Shown in pieces: positions 21,582-30,761 of a DNA stretch of 64,000 bases. Source of the stretch: Acidiphilium rubrum (GTDB lineage: Bacteria > Pseudomonadota > Alphaproteobacteria > Acetobacterales > Acetobacteraceae); NCBI RefSeq assembly GCF_900156265.1, contig NZ_FTNE01000002.1:1-64000 (forward strand), given 5' to 3'. Every line of letters begins with the position of its first letter. Position 1 is the stretch's first letter. The notes under the pieces were generated by a model. That model searched no databases. It saw only the letters and a list, made by a program, of their open reading frames with translations, and was not told the origin of the DNA. The translations under genes and the position numbers were made by a program.

Positions 21582-21695
21582 GGTGCTTGTTCCTCTTCGC
21601 AGCGTTCGGCGTGTCGCGCCGCAGCAAAATCGATTTGTGATCCGCTTTAATCACGGTGACCGCCGCGCGTCCATCGCCACCAGGGCGATTTAGCC

Positions 21696-22301
21696 ATGCT
21701 CGAAGCACGGTCCCTGGCCGCGATTCGCGGCGAGCGCCTGGTGTTCCGGGATGTCTCGTTCAGCCTCGCTTCGGGCGGTGCGTTGCTGCTGATCGGGCCG
21801 AACGGGGCGGGCAAATCATCGCTGATCCGGCTGCTCGCGGGCCTCACGCCACCGGCCGCCGGTGATCTGCTCTGGCAGGGCGAGAACGCGCTCGATGATC
21901 CGCCTTCGCATGCGACGCGGCTGTGCTTCGTCGGGCATATGGACGCGATCAAGCCGGGTCTGACGGTCGCCGATAATCTTGGCCTCGCGCGCAAACGGAC
22001 GCGCGGTGATATCATCGCCGCACTCGCCACGGTCGATCTCGATCGGTTTGCCGATCTGCCGGCGCGGCTGCTATCGTCCGGGCAGCGCCGCCGCCTTGCG
22101 TTATCGCGCCTCGCGCTGAGCGACGCGCCGCTCTGGCTGCTCGATGAACCGACCACCGGGCTCGATGCCGCATCGGTCCGCCGGCTGGAACGGAATTTCG
22201 CCGGCCACCGTGCGCGCGGCGGCATGGTGATCGCCGCCACCCATCTGCCGCTCGACCTGCCGGGCGCGGTCCCGTTCGATCTGAGCCGGATGGCAGCGTG
22301 A
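21696..22301 (+). CDS. ccmA: Heme exporter ATP-binding protein CcmA
   Basis: A 201-residue ABC ATPase for cytochrome c maturation (system I), with Walker A GPNGAGKSS, signature LLSSGQRRRLALSRL and Walker B LWLLDEPTTGLD. With CcmB and CcmC it drives release of heme-loaded CcmE. It overlaps ccmB by 4 bp. Only ccmAB are present here; the remaining ccm genes must be elsewhere. Confidence 0.92.
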   Translation: MLEARSLAAIRGERLVFRDVSFSLASGGALLLIGPNGAGKSSLIRLLAGLTPPAAGDLLWQGENALDDPPSHATRLCFVGHMDAIKPGLTVADNLGLARKRTRGDIIAALATVDLDRFADLPARLLSSGQRRRLALSRLALSDAPLWLLDEPTTGLDAASVRRLERNFAGHRARGGMVIAATHLPLDLPGAVPFDLSRMAA

Positions 22302-22951
22302 GTCGGTTTTTGGCGCTGATCCGGCGCGAACTGATCCTCGCCCTGCGCCATGCGGGCGATTCGGTGGCTTCGCTGCTGTTTTTCATTATCGCGGCCAGCC
22401 TGTTTGCCTTCGCGGTCGGCCCCTCGCCGGCCGTGCTCTCCGGCATCGCGCCGGGTGTGATCTGGGTGATCGCCCTGCTCGCCGCGTTGCTGCCGCTGAA
22501 CCGGCTGTTCGCCGCCGATTACGAAGACGGCGGGCTCGATCAATTGATGGTCTCCGGCCTGCCGGCCAGCGCGGTGGCGTTCGGCAAGATTATCGGCCAT
22601 TGGCTGACCACCGGGCTGCCGCTGCTGATCATCGCCGGTCCGGTCGCGATCATGCTGCGGCTCGACGCCAGCGGCGTGCCGCAATTGCTGCTGACCTTGC
22701 TGCCGGGCACCATCCTGCTCTCGCTGGTCGGCGGCATGAGTGCGGCGATCACGCTCGGCGCGCGGGGCGGCACCGTTTTATTGCCGCTCATCGCGCTCCC
22801 TTTGATGATCCCGGCGTTGATTTTCGGGGCGGCCGGTGCGGTGACGCCGCATCCGATCGCGGAATTCGCGATGCTGCTGGGGCTGTTGGCGCTGTTTCTG
22901 CCGCTGGCGCCGTTGGCGGCCGGTGCGGCGTTGCGGGCCGCGGTCTCCTGA
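22298..22951 (+). CDS. ccmB: Heme exporter membrane protein CcmB
   Basis: A 217-residue, six-helix membrane protein. LIRRELILALRHAGDSVASLLFF at the start and DGGLDQLMVSGLP near residues 72-84 are characteristic of CcmB. It is translationally coupled to ccmA. Full length. Confidence 0.92.
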   Translation: MSRFLALIRRELILALRHAGDSVASLLFFIIAASLFAFAVGPSPAVLSGIAPGVIWVIALLAALLPLNRLFAADYEDGGLDQLMVSGLPASAVAFGKIIGHWLTTGLPLLIIAGPVAIMLRLDASGVPQLLLTLLPGTILLSLVGGMSAAITLGARGGTVLLPLIALPLMIPALIFGAAGAVTPHPIAEFAMLLGLLALFLPLAPLAAGAALRAAVS

Positions 22952-23003
22952 TTTGGGGACATAGCGAACGGTGCGTCGCGCCGGGCGTGCGCGGCTGCGT
23001 CGA

Positions 23004-24536
23004 TCATCCAGCCGCGGCGGCATCGCTGCCCAGCGCCTGAGCGAGGGCCGCATCGACCTGGGCCATCGACCAATCCCGCTTGATCAGCGCCCTTCCCGCC
23101 AGCACCGATTGCCGGTGCAGCGCGGCATCGGAGCACAGCGCCAGAATGGCGTCGGCCAAGCCTGCGTCGTCATCGGCGACGCAATGCGCCAGTTTGGCCG
23201 GCCAATCGAGCCCCTCGATGGCAATTGGTGTGGCGACGCAGGGCACGCCGGCGGCCAGACTGTCGAGCAGCTTGCCTTTGATGCCGGCACCGAACCGCAT
23301 GGGGGCGACCGTCAGGGTCAGGCGCGCGAAAAATGCCGGCAGGTCATCGACCGCGCCGAGCAATTGAACGCCGGGGGCGGCCCATTGGCGCATTGCCGGC
23401 GGCATCGCCGAGCCGGCGATCAGGCAGGTGATTGCCGGTATGGCGGCGCGCAGGCGCGGCATGATCTCGAACGCCAGCCGGTGCGCGGCGGCCAGATTGG
23501 GCGCGTGACCGAAATGGCCGATGAACCCGATGGTCGCTTGCGGCACCACAGCGCGAGTCTTGGCCGGGGTGACCAGCCATGGTGCGACGACCACGCGTTC
23601 GGCCGGCAGGGTGCGGCGCAGGATGGCGGCTTCGGCGTGCGAATGGGTCAGGACCGCATCCGCCGCGCCGGCAACCGCCAGTTCGGTATCGCGCACCTTG
23701 CGGGCGTGGGCGATCAGCGCCGGTTCGCGCTCGCTGTAGCCGCGCCGGGCGAGGCGCAGATGATGCAGGTCGGCCACGCTGTAGATCACCCGGGCGCGCG
23801 GCTGATGCAGGCGGACCAGCGGCATGTAGCCCGCCGCCGCATCGAGCCGGTGCAGATAGACCAGGTCGAAGCGCCCGGCCTCCCGCGTCAAAACCTCCTC
23901 CACCGAGCGATGGACCGGCCGGCTGCGCCAGTCGATGCGGGGGTGGCGGGGCGGCGCCGAGCCGTCGGCTGCGGCGAAGCTCACGGCGTAGCCGAGCCTG
24001 ATCAGCGCTTCGACATGCGAGAGGATCGCGTTCGACCCGGCATCCCGCCCGGGGGCGGGCATCGTGGTGTCGATCACCAAAGCGCGCGGCTTGGTACCGG
24101 CGGGGGCGAGCCGGCGGGCCGCGAGGCGATCGATCTGGGCGGAGAGGGCGATGATTGCCGCATCGATCGCCGTGGTCGTGGCCAGACCATCCAGCACCGA
24201 TTGCAGGAGCGAGGTTTCATGCGCATCGAACGCATTGGCCGGGGCGATCACGGCGGGCGAGGCGGCGAGTTCCGCGCCATCACGCTCACGCACCACGCGG
24301 ATCAGATGTTGGCCGAGGCCGGGCAAGCCGCCTTCGAAGCGCAGATCGAACCCGTGCCGGCCATCGCCGATGCCGCCGGCCGCCAGATCCGGCCGAAGCC
24401 GGTTGGCCACCACACGGTCGAGCAGAACATCATTGTCGATGACCAGCAGGGCGATCGGCTGGTGGGGCAGGCGCTCGTCCTGCGCCCAGCCCGAGATATG
24501 GGTTCGCGTGGCGACATCCAGCCGGCCGCGCAGCAT
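23004..24536 (-). CDS. Glycosyltransferase (GT4-like C-terminal domain)
   Basis: About 510 residues. ATG 24536 lies three bases beyond the stop of the upstream Hint gene; the longer open frame to 24938 is a shadow of that gene. An N-terminal domain (about 1-110, VATRTHISGWAQD) precedes a Rossmann-type glycosyltransferase region with RALVIDTTMPAPGRDAGS, VIYSVADLHHLRLARRGYS and C-terminal GT4 signatures PMRFGAGIKGKLLDSLAAGVP (glycosyl donor site). Probably a cytoplasmic sugar transferase acting on a surface glycan. Co-transcribed with the Hint-domain gene. Confidence 0.75.
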   Translation of the reverse strand: MLRGRLDVATRTHISGWAQDERLPHQPIALLVIDNDVLLDRVVANRLRPDLAAGGIGDGRHGFDLRFEGGLPGLGQHLIRVVRERDGAELAASPAVIAPANAFDAHETSLLQSVLDGLATTTAIDAAIIALSAQIDRLAARRLAPAGTKPRALVIDTTMPAPGRDAGSNAILSHVEALIRLGYAVSFAAADGSAPPRHPRIDWRSRPVHRSVEEVLTREAGRFDLVYLHRLDAAAGYMPLVRLHQPRARVIYSVADLHHLRLARRGYSEREPALIAHARKVRDTELAVAGAADAVLTHSHAEAAILRRTLPAERVVVAPWLVTPAKTRAVVPQATIGFIGHFGHAPNLAAAHRLAFEIMPRLRAAIPAITCLIAGSAMPPAMRQWAAPGVQLLGAVDDLPAFFARLTLTVAPMRFGAGIKGKLLDSLAAGVPCVATPIAIEGLDWPAKLAHCVADDDAGLADAILALCSDAALHRQSVLAGRALIKRDWSMAQVDAALAQALGSDAAAAG

Positions 24537-24538
24537 GA

Positions 24539-26053
24539 CTAGGCTGCCGCGAAGGCTGCCGCACTCGATAACACGGCGCGGTCGGCAACACGGCGCACCG
24601 TAATATCCTCGAGCCTGGCGCCGTCCGGCAGCCTGACGCGAAAGCCGCAACGCCCGCTGCCGAACCCGGCGTCCTCGACATCGGGCCGGTGCAGATTGGC
24701 CAGGGCGCGATGGATCACCCGGCCGCGGTGGAGCAGTTCGAAACACACCGGGACCGCCGCATATTGCGGGCAGACCGCCCAGCCGACGGCATGGGTGCCA
24801 TCGCGGTCGGTCTCGACGCGTTCGAGCCAGCCGGCCAGATCGCCCTGCCCTGCCTCGGCCGCGACCGGGCCGGCCAACGCCGCGAGCCGGGCCTGGATCG
24901 CGGCCAGGACCGGGCCATCCTCGATCCGCGCGGCGCAATAGCGGTGATCGATCGCATCCGCGCCGTAGAGGGCGGCATACTCGGCCGCGTTGTGGAACAT
25001 CAGTCGATTGTCGTCGTTGATATAGGTTTCGGAGGCGGCACCCTCGGCGAAGATGACATCATGCCGATCGAGTTCGACGTGGACGTACTCGATCCGCTCG
25101 ACCGCGGTTTCCTGCACGATCGAGACGCCGTTGACGAGGCAGATCGCGGGGATCAGCGCGCCATCGACCAGCATGGCGTGCTGCGGACTGACCCAGAGCG
25201 GGCGGAGCGGGCGGCCGTTGCCGAGCGCGCCGGCGGCAAAATGGACCGGCAGCAGATGCGGCTTGCCGGCGGCGAAGCGGCCCGAATAGGCCCGGCGCCC
25301 CAGCCATTTGATCGGCTTGTGCGACCCATCGGCCGTCAGCACGCGATCGCCGATCGCCAAAGCTTCGACCGGGACATCGCCGGCTGCCGTGGCGATGCGG
25401 GTGCCGACGCGATAGCAGGCCACGGTGATGGCCGAGCCGCCGAGCCCGTCGGTCGTGATGCTGAACTGGCTGCTGGTGAAACTGCCGGTCGACAGCGTGA
25501 TATCGGCGAGATCGGCTTGCGTCGCGGACTCCAGCGTGAGGACGCCGCCGGCGGTGCCCGCGTTTTGGGTCCAGACCGCGCTGGCAACGCCGGTGACGCC
25601 GCGCAGGTCGATCGTGTCGGTGTAGGCAAAGCCGGAAATTGCGCCCAGCGAACTGCTGGAAACGCCGGAATCGACGATCAACTCGTTGTTGGTGCCCGAG
25701 AATTTGAGCGGTGGTGGCGCGGTGACGGTCGCCATATTGTTGCCGAGTTCAAGGGTGCCGAAGCCCGGGGCGCTCGCAGCGCCCGGCGCGAAACCGATCT
25801 CGAGGAACGGAACGATGATACCCAAGCTCGTCGGGTTGAACGTCTCGTACGCGCCGCCGCTGATCTCGTCGGTGAACAGAAAGCCGGTGCCACTCACCGA
25901 AACGATGTCGATGACAAGAGTGGACTGGGCGGAACCAGAAACGTCGAGAATGCCCTGTGTGCCATCGACGACGAGGTCGACGGTACCGCTGGTCGTCACC
26001 TGGGTGTAGGAACCGACCGTGCCTGTACCCACGGTAACCGTTGTCGTGCTCAT
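24539..26053 (-). CDS. Hint-domain protein with N-terminal beta-repeat region
   Basis: A 504-residue protein. Residues about 1-205 are Thr/Gly/Val-rich beta-type repeats with no signal peptide, like secreted adhesin or autotransporter passenger segments. A Hint domain (hedgehog/intein fold) begins at CYRVGTRIATAAGDVPVEAL near residue 210 and includes WVSPQHAMLVDG and NGVSIVQE, with the Cys nucleophile present. A C-terminal extension of about 130 residues follows. Such Hint proteins are frequent in Acetobacteraceae; they are thought to be exported, often by type I systems, and processed by the Hint domain. Operon with the glycosyltransferase. Confidence 0.75.
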   Translation of the reverse strand: MSTTTVTVGTGTVGSYTQVTTSGTVDLVVDGTQGILDVSGSAQSTLVIDIVSVSGTGFLFTDEISGGAYETFNPTSLGIIVPFLEIGFAPGAASAPGFGTLELGNNMATVTAPPPLKFSGTNNELIVDSGVSSSSLGAISGFAYTDTIDLRGVTGVASAVWTQNAGTAGGVLTLESATQADLADITLSTGSFTSSQFSITTDGLGGSAITVACYRVGTRIATAAGDVPVEALAIGDRVLTADGSHKPIKWLGRRAYSGRFAAGKPHLLPVHFAAGALGNGRPLRPLWVSPQHAMLVDGALIPAICLVNGVSIVQETAVERIEYVHVELDRHDVIFAEGAASETYINDDNRLMFHNAAEYAALYGADAIDHRYCAARIEDGPVLAAIQARLAALAGPVAAEAGQGDLAGWLERVETDRDGTHAVGWAVCPQYAAVPVCFELLHRGRVIHRALANLHRPDVEDAGFGSGRCGFRVRLPDGARLEDITVRRVADRAVLSSAAAFAAA

Positions 26054-26164
26054 GTAACAGCCCCACTATGAAGACGCGATCCGCCGAATTTGATTGCAAA
26101 ACGAAACTTAAGGTTGCATAATACGGGAAACGGAGACATTGTCAACGAAAAACTAATATGTTGC

Positions 26165-28138
26165 TCAATTAATAGTAGATGTCTCTGAAATCATACCACC
26201 GCTCGTAACCGTGCGGGTGGGTGCCTCGCGTGCGATGCGCTGGCCCGGAATTGCCATGGCGGCACGCTGCAAGGCATGCAAAGCAGTGGCATGGTCGCGA
26301 TGACGGGGTGGTTTTTCGCCCGCAAGAACGTATGCGTAGCGATTTGCCCCGGATGGAAACGGATGACCCGGGCCCAAGCCGATGCGGCCCGGCGGTACTT
26401 GCGGGCGCAAACCCATGTCGAACCGCGCGTTCATCGCCCGGAGCGCAGAGCCCTCAAGCGGCCTGATCCCGAGCATCGGCCCGATGCGTGCGATGATGCG
26501 CCCCACCGCCGGGGCGGCGACATAGCCGCCGGTCGTGAAACCATAGGAAAAATGGCGCATCTTTTGCGTCGGCTTCGGGTGGACGACCAGCACGTACACC
26601 ACGTAGCGCGGATGATTGGCCGGAAACATCGCCATGAACGAGGCGTTGTTCAGATGGTTGCGATACCGCCCGTCGGCCGCGACGACCTGGGAGGTGCCGG
26701 TCTTGCCGCCGACCCGATAGCCCTTGACCCGCGCATAGACGCCGGTGCCCGACAGCACGACGCCGCGCATCATTTTACGCATCAGAACGGACACGTGGTG
26801 GCGCATGACCCGCACACCGGTGCGCGGCGGCGCGCCCGGCCTTCGCGCGAGCAGGGTGGGCCGGAACAGAATCCCGCCATTGACATCGGCCACCACCGCA
26901 TTGACCAGAATGATCGGCGCCATCGCAATCCCGTTGCCGAAACTCACCGTCATGGTGGTGAGCAGGTTCCAGGTATCCTTCGGATGCCAGATCGGCGGTT
27001 GCGCGCCGGGCATCTGCACCGGCGAGGGGCGGAAAAAACCCATTTTCCGCAGCCACGCCCGCTGGATTTTCCGGCCCAGGATGGTCGCGATACGCGAGGC
27101 GCCGATATTCGATGAATAGGCCAGCACCGCCGGCATCGCGAGCCAATGATGCACCGGTTCGAAATCGGTTACCGAAAACCCATCGACGGACAGCGGGTGG
27201 GTGGTGTCGAACCGGTCCCAATAATGCAGCAGCCCCGATTGCAGGGCCGCCGGCAGGGTCATTAGTTTCATCACGCTGCCCGGTTCGTAGTCGCCGGAAA
27301 TGCAGCGATCGAACAGCGTGTTGCCGGGTGCGTCATGCAGATCGTTGGCGTTATAGTCGGGCAGGCTGACCATGGCGACGATGCGGCCGGTCATGCTCTC
27401 GACGATGCCGCACGCGCCGCGCGCCTGATAATCGTGCATGGCGCGCGCAACCGCGCGATGCACGATCGCCTCGATCCGCAGATCGATCGAAAGGCGCAGC
27501 GGCCGGTTCGGCGCGCTGATCAGGCGCTGGTCGAAATAGGCCTCGATCCCGGCAATGCCGCGCTGGTCCGGCGTGACGCCGCCCAGAATATGTGCGGCAA
27601 GATCGCCCTGCGGATAATGGCGAACCCAGATCGGCTGGAAATAGACCCCGGGAATTCCGAGGCGGTTGACTGCGATTTCCTGCGCCGCGGTCAGTGAGCG
27701 ATCGAGGTAGACGAAGCGCTCGTGAACCAGACCCAGCCGATGCGCGAGCATGGCGCGGTTCAGCATCGGCAATACCGTTGCAAGCCTTGCGGCGTCGCGG
27801 TTTGGGTGCGTGATCTGTGTCGGATCGGCGTATAACGCGGCACCCGGCAGCGACACCGCCAGCAAACGGCCCCGCCGATCGAGAATCCGCGCGCGATCGG
27901 GTGCGTGGAGCATCGTCCGGAAGTCGGGCCGCTGCGCCGCCAGGACCGCCGGGTTCGGCAGGATCGGCGCGATCACGGTGGCATCGATCAGCTTGACCGC
28001 CAGCACGCCGTAGAGCGCCGCAAATCCGACGAGACCCAGCACCGCCCGCGCGCGAAATCGGCGCCACCACTGCTGAGCATCGGCATCAGTGATTGTTTGG
28101 GCCATCGCCTGCCGCGGATTATGCTCCAGAGCCATCAT
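26165..28138 (-). CDS. FtsI-like penicillin-binding protein 2 (class B transpeptidase)
   Basis: A 657-residue inner-membrane transpeptidase with one N-terminal membrane helix (about residues 33-53). The dimerisation region PDFRTMLHAPDRARILDRRG is followed by the transpeptidase motifs SVMK (in EPGSVMKL), SSN (in AYSSNIGAS) and KTGT (in GGKTGTSQ), so it should be active. It is not in a dcw cluster, so it is probably a second FtsI-type enzyme with a specialised role. The first two codons are Met; Met12 (28105) is an alternative start. Confidence 0.82.
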   Translation of the reverse strand: MMALEHNPRQAMAQTITDADAQQWWRRFRARAVLGLVGFAALYGVLAVKLIDATVIAPILPNPAVLAAQRPDFRTMLHAPDRARILDRRGRLLAVSLPGAALYADPTQITHPNRDAARLATVLPMLNRAMLAHRLGLVHERFVYLDRSLTAAQEIAVNRLGIPGVYFQPIWVRHYPQGDLAAHILGGVTPDQRGIAGIEAYFDQRLISAPNRPLRLSIDLRIEAIVHRAVARAMHDYQARGACGIVESMTGRIVAMVSLPDYNANDLHDAPGNTLFDRCISGDYEPGSVMKLMTLPAALQSGLLHYWDRFDTTHPLSVDGFSVTDFEPVHHWLAMPAVLAYSSNIGASRIATILGRKIQRAWLRKMGFFRPSPVQMPGAQPPIWHPKDTWNLLTTMTVSFGNGIAMAPIILVNAVVADVNGGILFRPTLLARRPGAPPRTGVRVMRHHVSVLMRKMMRGVVLSGTGVYARVKGYRVGGKTGTSQVVAADGRYRNHLNNASFMAMFPANHPRYVVYVLVVHPKPTQKMRHFSYGFTTGGYVAAPAVGRIIARIGPMLGIRPLEGSALRAMNARFDMGLRPQVPPGRIGLGPGHPFPSGANRYAYVLAGEKPPRHRDHATALHALQRAAMAIPGQRIAREAPTRTVTSGGMISETSTIN

Positions 28139-28259
28139 GTTGAATTAACACGAAGTCTTCACGCCTTTGTATAAGCCGCTGAAAAACTTTATGTTACCAT
28201 AATCCTCGTTTATAAGTTTTGCCCGCGGTTGTTCAAGCCGTTCATAAAGGGAGCCGATC

Positions 28260-28697
28260 ATGTCGAGATCGAAACTGCATCTGATCAAGCCTTCATTATT
28301 GCTGCTCGGCCTGGCCGCCGCGCTTGCCGGTTGCGGCACCGACGCACCGCACCGCATGGGCACCGGCACCGCCAGCGGGGCTGCGACCGGTGCTGCGTTC
28401 GGGCTGATCGGCGGGCCGATCGGCGTGGTGATCGGCGGGGCGATCGGCGGTGGCATCGGCGCGCTCACCGCTTCGACCACGACGCCGCAGCAGATCAATC
28501 TCGATAACGTCGGCAAAACAGGGACCGGACCGGCGGCCGCCCCCTCGCAGCCAAACACCGCCTACGCCCAGCCGGGGTTGCGCAACCAGATCAATTCATA
28601 TCAGTCGCAACCGCAATCGCTCACCACGGCCGCGCCGCCCGCCGGCTATGGCCAAAGCGTTCAGGCGCAACCGCTGCCGCCGCCCAATACGCAATAG
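28260..28697 (+). CDS. Glycine-zipper lipoprotein (copy 1)
   Basis: A 145-residue lipoprotein with signal LLLLGLAAALAGC (lipid Cys about residue 26) and a glycine zipper (TASGAATGAAFGLIGGPIGV to GGGIGALTAS). The tail is Gln/Pro/Asn-rich. It is similar to the next gene (TTTPQQINLDN here, QTTPQQVNLGA there), so the pair are paralogues. Resembles SlyB/Rick_17kDa-type envelope proteins. GGGAGCC ribosome site upstream. Confidence 0.68.
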   Translation: MSRSKLHLIKPSLLLLGLAAALAGCGTDAPHRMGTGTASGAATGAAFGLIGGPIGVVIGGAIGGGIGALTASTTTPQQINLDNVGKTGTGPAAAPSQPNTAYAQPGLRNQINSYQSQPQSLTTAAPPAGYGQSVQAQPLPPPNTQ

Positions 28698-28889
28698 GGT
28701 TTGTCCTGCATTCGGCGCAGAACGCGCCGAATCCGCACCAGATGAGCGGCGCTTTAAACTTCGTCCATGCGGTACGTGGGCCGGGTTGATCCCCCGGATG
28801 GCGATGCCCACCATATCGGTCCGTCAACGGTCCTGTGCTTCGGGACGACGACAGGTTGGCTCAATACGATCTCGGAAAGGAATACCGAT

Positions 28890-29186
28890 ATGACATTCAA
28901 GAAGACCATCATCGCGGCCCCCGTCGCCCTAGGCATGGCTCTGGCCCTGGCCGGATGCGGCACGTCGCAGCCGGAGCGCGCCCAGGGTGGCGCTGCCGGT
29001 GGCGCGGCAGCCGGCGCCGCGGTCGGTGCGGTGGGCGGCCCGATCGGCGCGCTGGCGGGTGCCGGCATTGGTGCGGTCGGCGGCGCGGTTGCCGGCTCGC
29101 AGACAACGCCGCAGCAGGTTAACCTCGGCGCACCGCCGAAGGTGAAACTGCCGGGCACCTCGTCGGACAGCTCAAGCAGCCAGTAA
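28890..29186 (+). CDS. Glycine-zipper lipoprotein (copy 2)
   Basis: A 98-residue lipoprotein from ATG 28890 (AAAGGA upstream); the open frame extends to 28767 but the signal peptide fits only this start. Signal KKTIIAAPVALGMALALAGC, then a glycine zipper GGAAGGAAAGAAVGAVGGP and the motif QTTPQQVNL shared with the preceding lipoprotein. Short Ser-rich C-terminus. Outer-membrane or periplasmic structural role is likely but unproven. Confidence 0.7.
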   Translation: MTFKKTIIAAPVALGMALALAGCGTSQPERAQGGAAGGAAAGAAVGAVGGPIGALAGAGIGAVGGAVAGSQTTPQQVNLGAPPKVKLPGTSSDSSSSQ

Positions 29187-29202
29187 CGCGATCACGCGCG
29201 AC

Positions 29203-29230
29203 CGCAGGCGGATGTGCTTCCGCCTGCGGC
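29203..29230. terminator. 11-bp hairpin between lipoprotein and CBS gene
   Basis: CCGCAGGCGGA (29203-29213) pairs perfectly with TCCGCCTGCGG (29220-29230) around a 6-base loop, between two convergent genes. Likely bidirectional terminator. Confidence 0.65.
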
Positions 29231-29255
29231 CTGGTTTCAGCCGGCAATTGTCGGC

Positions 29256-29699
29256 TTAGACGGCGCCGCCGGTCACGTAATCGCGCAGGCTGCGGACTTC
29301 CTGGGCCTGCTCATCCATCAAGCCGGCCACCACGTCGCCGATGCTGACCACGCCGATCAGCTTGCCGCCATCCACGATCGGCAGATGGCGGAAGCGGCCT
29401 TCGGTCATCAGGGTTTCGGCTTCGAAAATCGATGTCGCGGGCGTCGCTGTGGTCGGGGCGCGGGTCATCAGCTGGCTTGCCAGCATGTCGACCGTGCCGG
29501 TGCCGTTCGCGGCGAGGCTGCGCACCACGTCGCGTTCCGACAGGATGCCCAGCAGATCGTTGTCGGATGATTGCACGACCACGGCACCGATCCGCTTTTC
29601 GGCCAGCACCACCACCACGTCGCGGATCTTGGTATCGGGCGATACGGAAATCAGCGCAGCCGGTTTCCGTTTCAACAAAGCAGCCATCGTCGTCATCAT
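29256..29699 (-). CDS. CBS-domain pair protein
   Basis: A 147-residue protein consisting of two CBS domains (about 12-65 and 80-135), with motifs VVVVLAEKRIGAVVVQ, GILSERDVVRSLA and HLPIVDGGKLIGVVSIGDVV. Such stand-alone modules bind adenine nucleotides and regulate enzymes or transport. ATG 29699 is preceded by GGGAGGATT; the frame extends to 29762 without a good site. Confidence 0.78.
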   Translation of the reverse strand: MMTTMAALLKRKPAALISVSPDTKIRDVVVVLAEKRIGAVVVQSSDNDLLGILSERDVVRSLAANGTGTVDMLASQLMTRAPTTATPATSIFEAETLMTEGRFRHLPIVDGGKLIGVVSIGDVVAGLMDEQAQEVRSLRDYVTGGAV

Positions 29700-29830
29700 A
29701 ATCCTCCCGAGGATTCTGTGCCCGTGGATCCGGGCCGGCACTTGGGCGTTCGCCTCAGGCAAACATCAGATGACGATCATATGTCATCGAACGATCTCAA
29801 ATCAATAAAATTACCAGCTGTGACCGGATT

Positions 29831-30661
29831 TCATCGCGCCGTTGCGCCCGACGCTGCCGCCACCCATGCAGCCTGGCCCGTCACGATGGCGAGTTCGTCA
29901 CCACCCGCCTGCGCCGTGGCGGCGAGCAGCGCCGCACTCGCCGCACAGGCGGTGTTCACCGCCGCTACCGCGTCGTGATCGCGCAGGTAACGCGCCATGA
30001 ACAATGCGGCGAACGCATCCCCCGCGCCGGAGAACGCGCGATCGAGCTTCGACACCGGGACGAAATGCCGCGCCTCGGGCGTCAGCAACAGAACATCGAG
30101 CATCCCGGGTGCGGTGTCCGCGCCGGTGAAGCCGGTGAGCACCACGATCGGCGGGCCGAGCGCCGCCATCGCGGCGAAGGCGCTCGCGCGATCCGCCAGC
30201 GCCCGGCCGGTCAGAATTTCGAGTTCGAACGGGTTGGGAAACGCGATATCGGCCAGCGGCAGCAGGACATCGCGGAACGCGGCGACCAGCGCCGCCGGCA
30301 CATAGACCCGCCCGGCATCGCCGATCACCGGATCGCACGCATAGAGCGCAGCCGGATGCGCCGCGCGTGCGCGTGCCACCGCATCGCACACCACCGGCAC
30401 CGCCGCCGCCGCGCCGAGATAGCCCGATGCCACCGCGGCACAGCGCGCGAACGCACCGCGCGCGGCAAGGCCCTGGATCAGGGCCGCCATCGACGCCGGC
30501 GCCACGGGGCCACCTTCGGTGCCGCCATGACCCGGATGGTGGGAGAGCAGCGTGGTCGGCAGGGGCCAGACCTCATGACCGAGCCGCGCGTAGATGAACG
30601 CAGCCCCCGCATTGCCGACGCTGCCGTTCAGGACCTGGGACTGGATCGATAAAATCGCCAT
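29831..30661 (-). CDS. pdxY: Pyridoxal kinase
   Basis: A 276-residue PfkB-family kinase that phosphorylates pyridoxal for PLP salvage. MAILSIQSQVLNGSVGNAGA matches the pyridoxal-kinase N-terminus (SIQS), and the anion-hole motif FSGAGDAFAALF is present near residue 220. ATG 30661 fits the family start, although the frame opens to 30811. The start lies 101 bp from the start of the divergent oxidoreductase. Confidence 0.83.
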   Translation of the reverse strand: MAILSIQSQVLNGSVGNAGAAFIYARLGHEVWPLPTTLLSHHPGHGGTEGGPVAPASMAALIQGLAARGAFARCAAVASGYLGAAAAVPVVCDAVARARAAHPAALYACDPVIGDAGRVYVPAALVAAFRDVLLPLADIAFPNPFELEILTGRALADRASAFAAMAALGPPIVVLTGFTGADTAPGMLDVLLLTPEARHFVPVSKLDRAFSGAGDAFAALFMARYLRDHDAVAAVNTACAASAALLAATAQAGGDELAIVTGQAAWVAAASGATAR

Positions 30662-30761
30662 CGCGGCACTTGGCGCGATTGGCCTTCCGCTGGCAAGCTG
30701 GGGCATCGCCGCTACTGGCACGCTGCGGCATCGCCGCGGTTCGAACCCAAGGAGAGTTCCC

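Noticed and set aside
23004-24938. Glycosyltransferase beginning at 24938
   Set aside because: The extra 130 residues are Arg/Gly/Pro-rich shadow of the Hint gene; ATG 24536 fits better.
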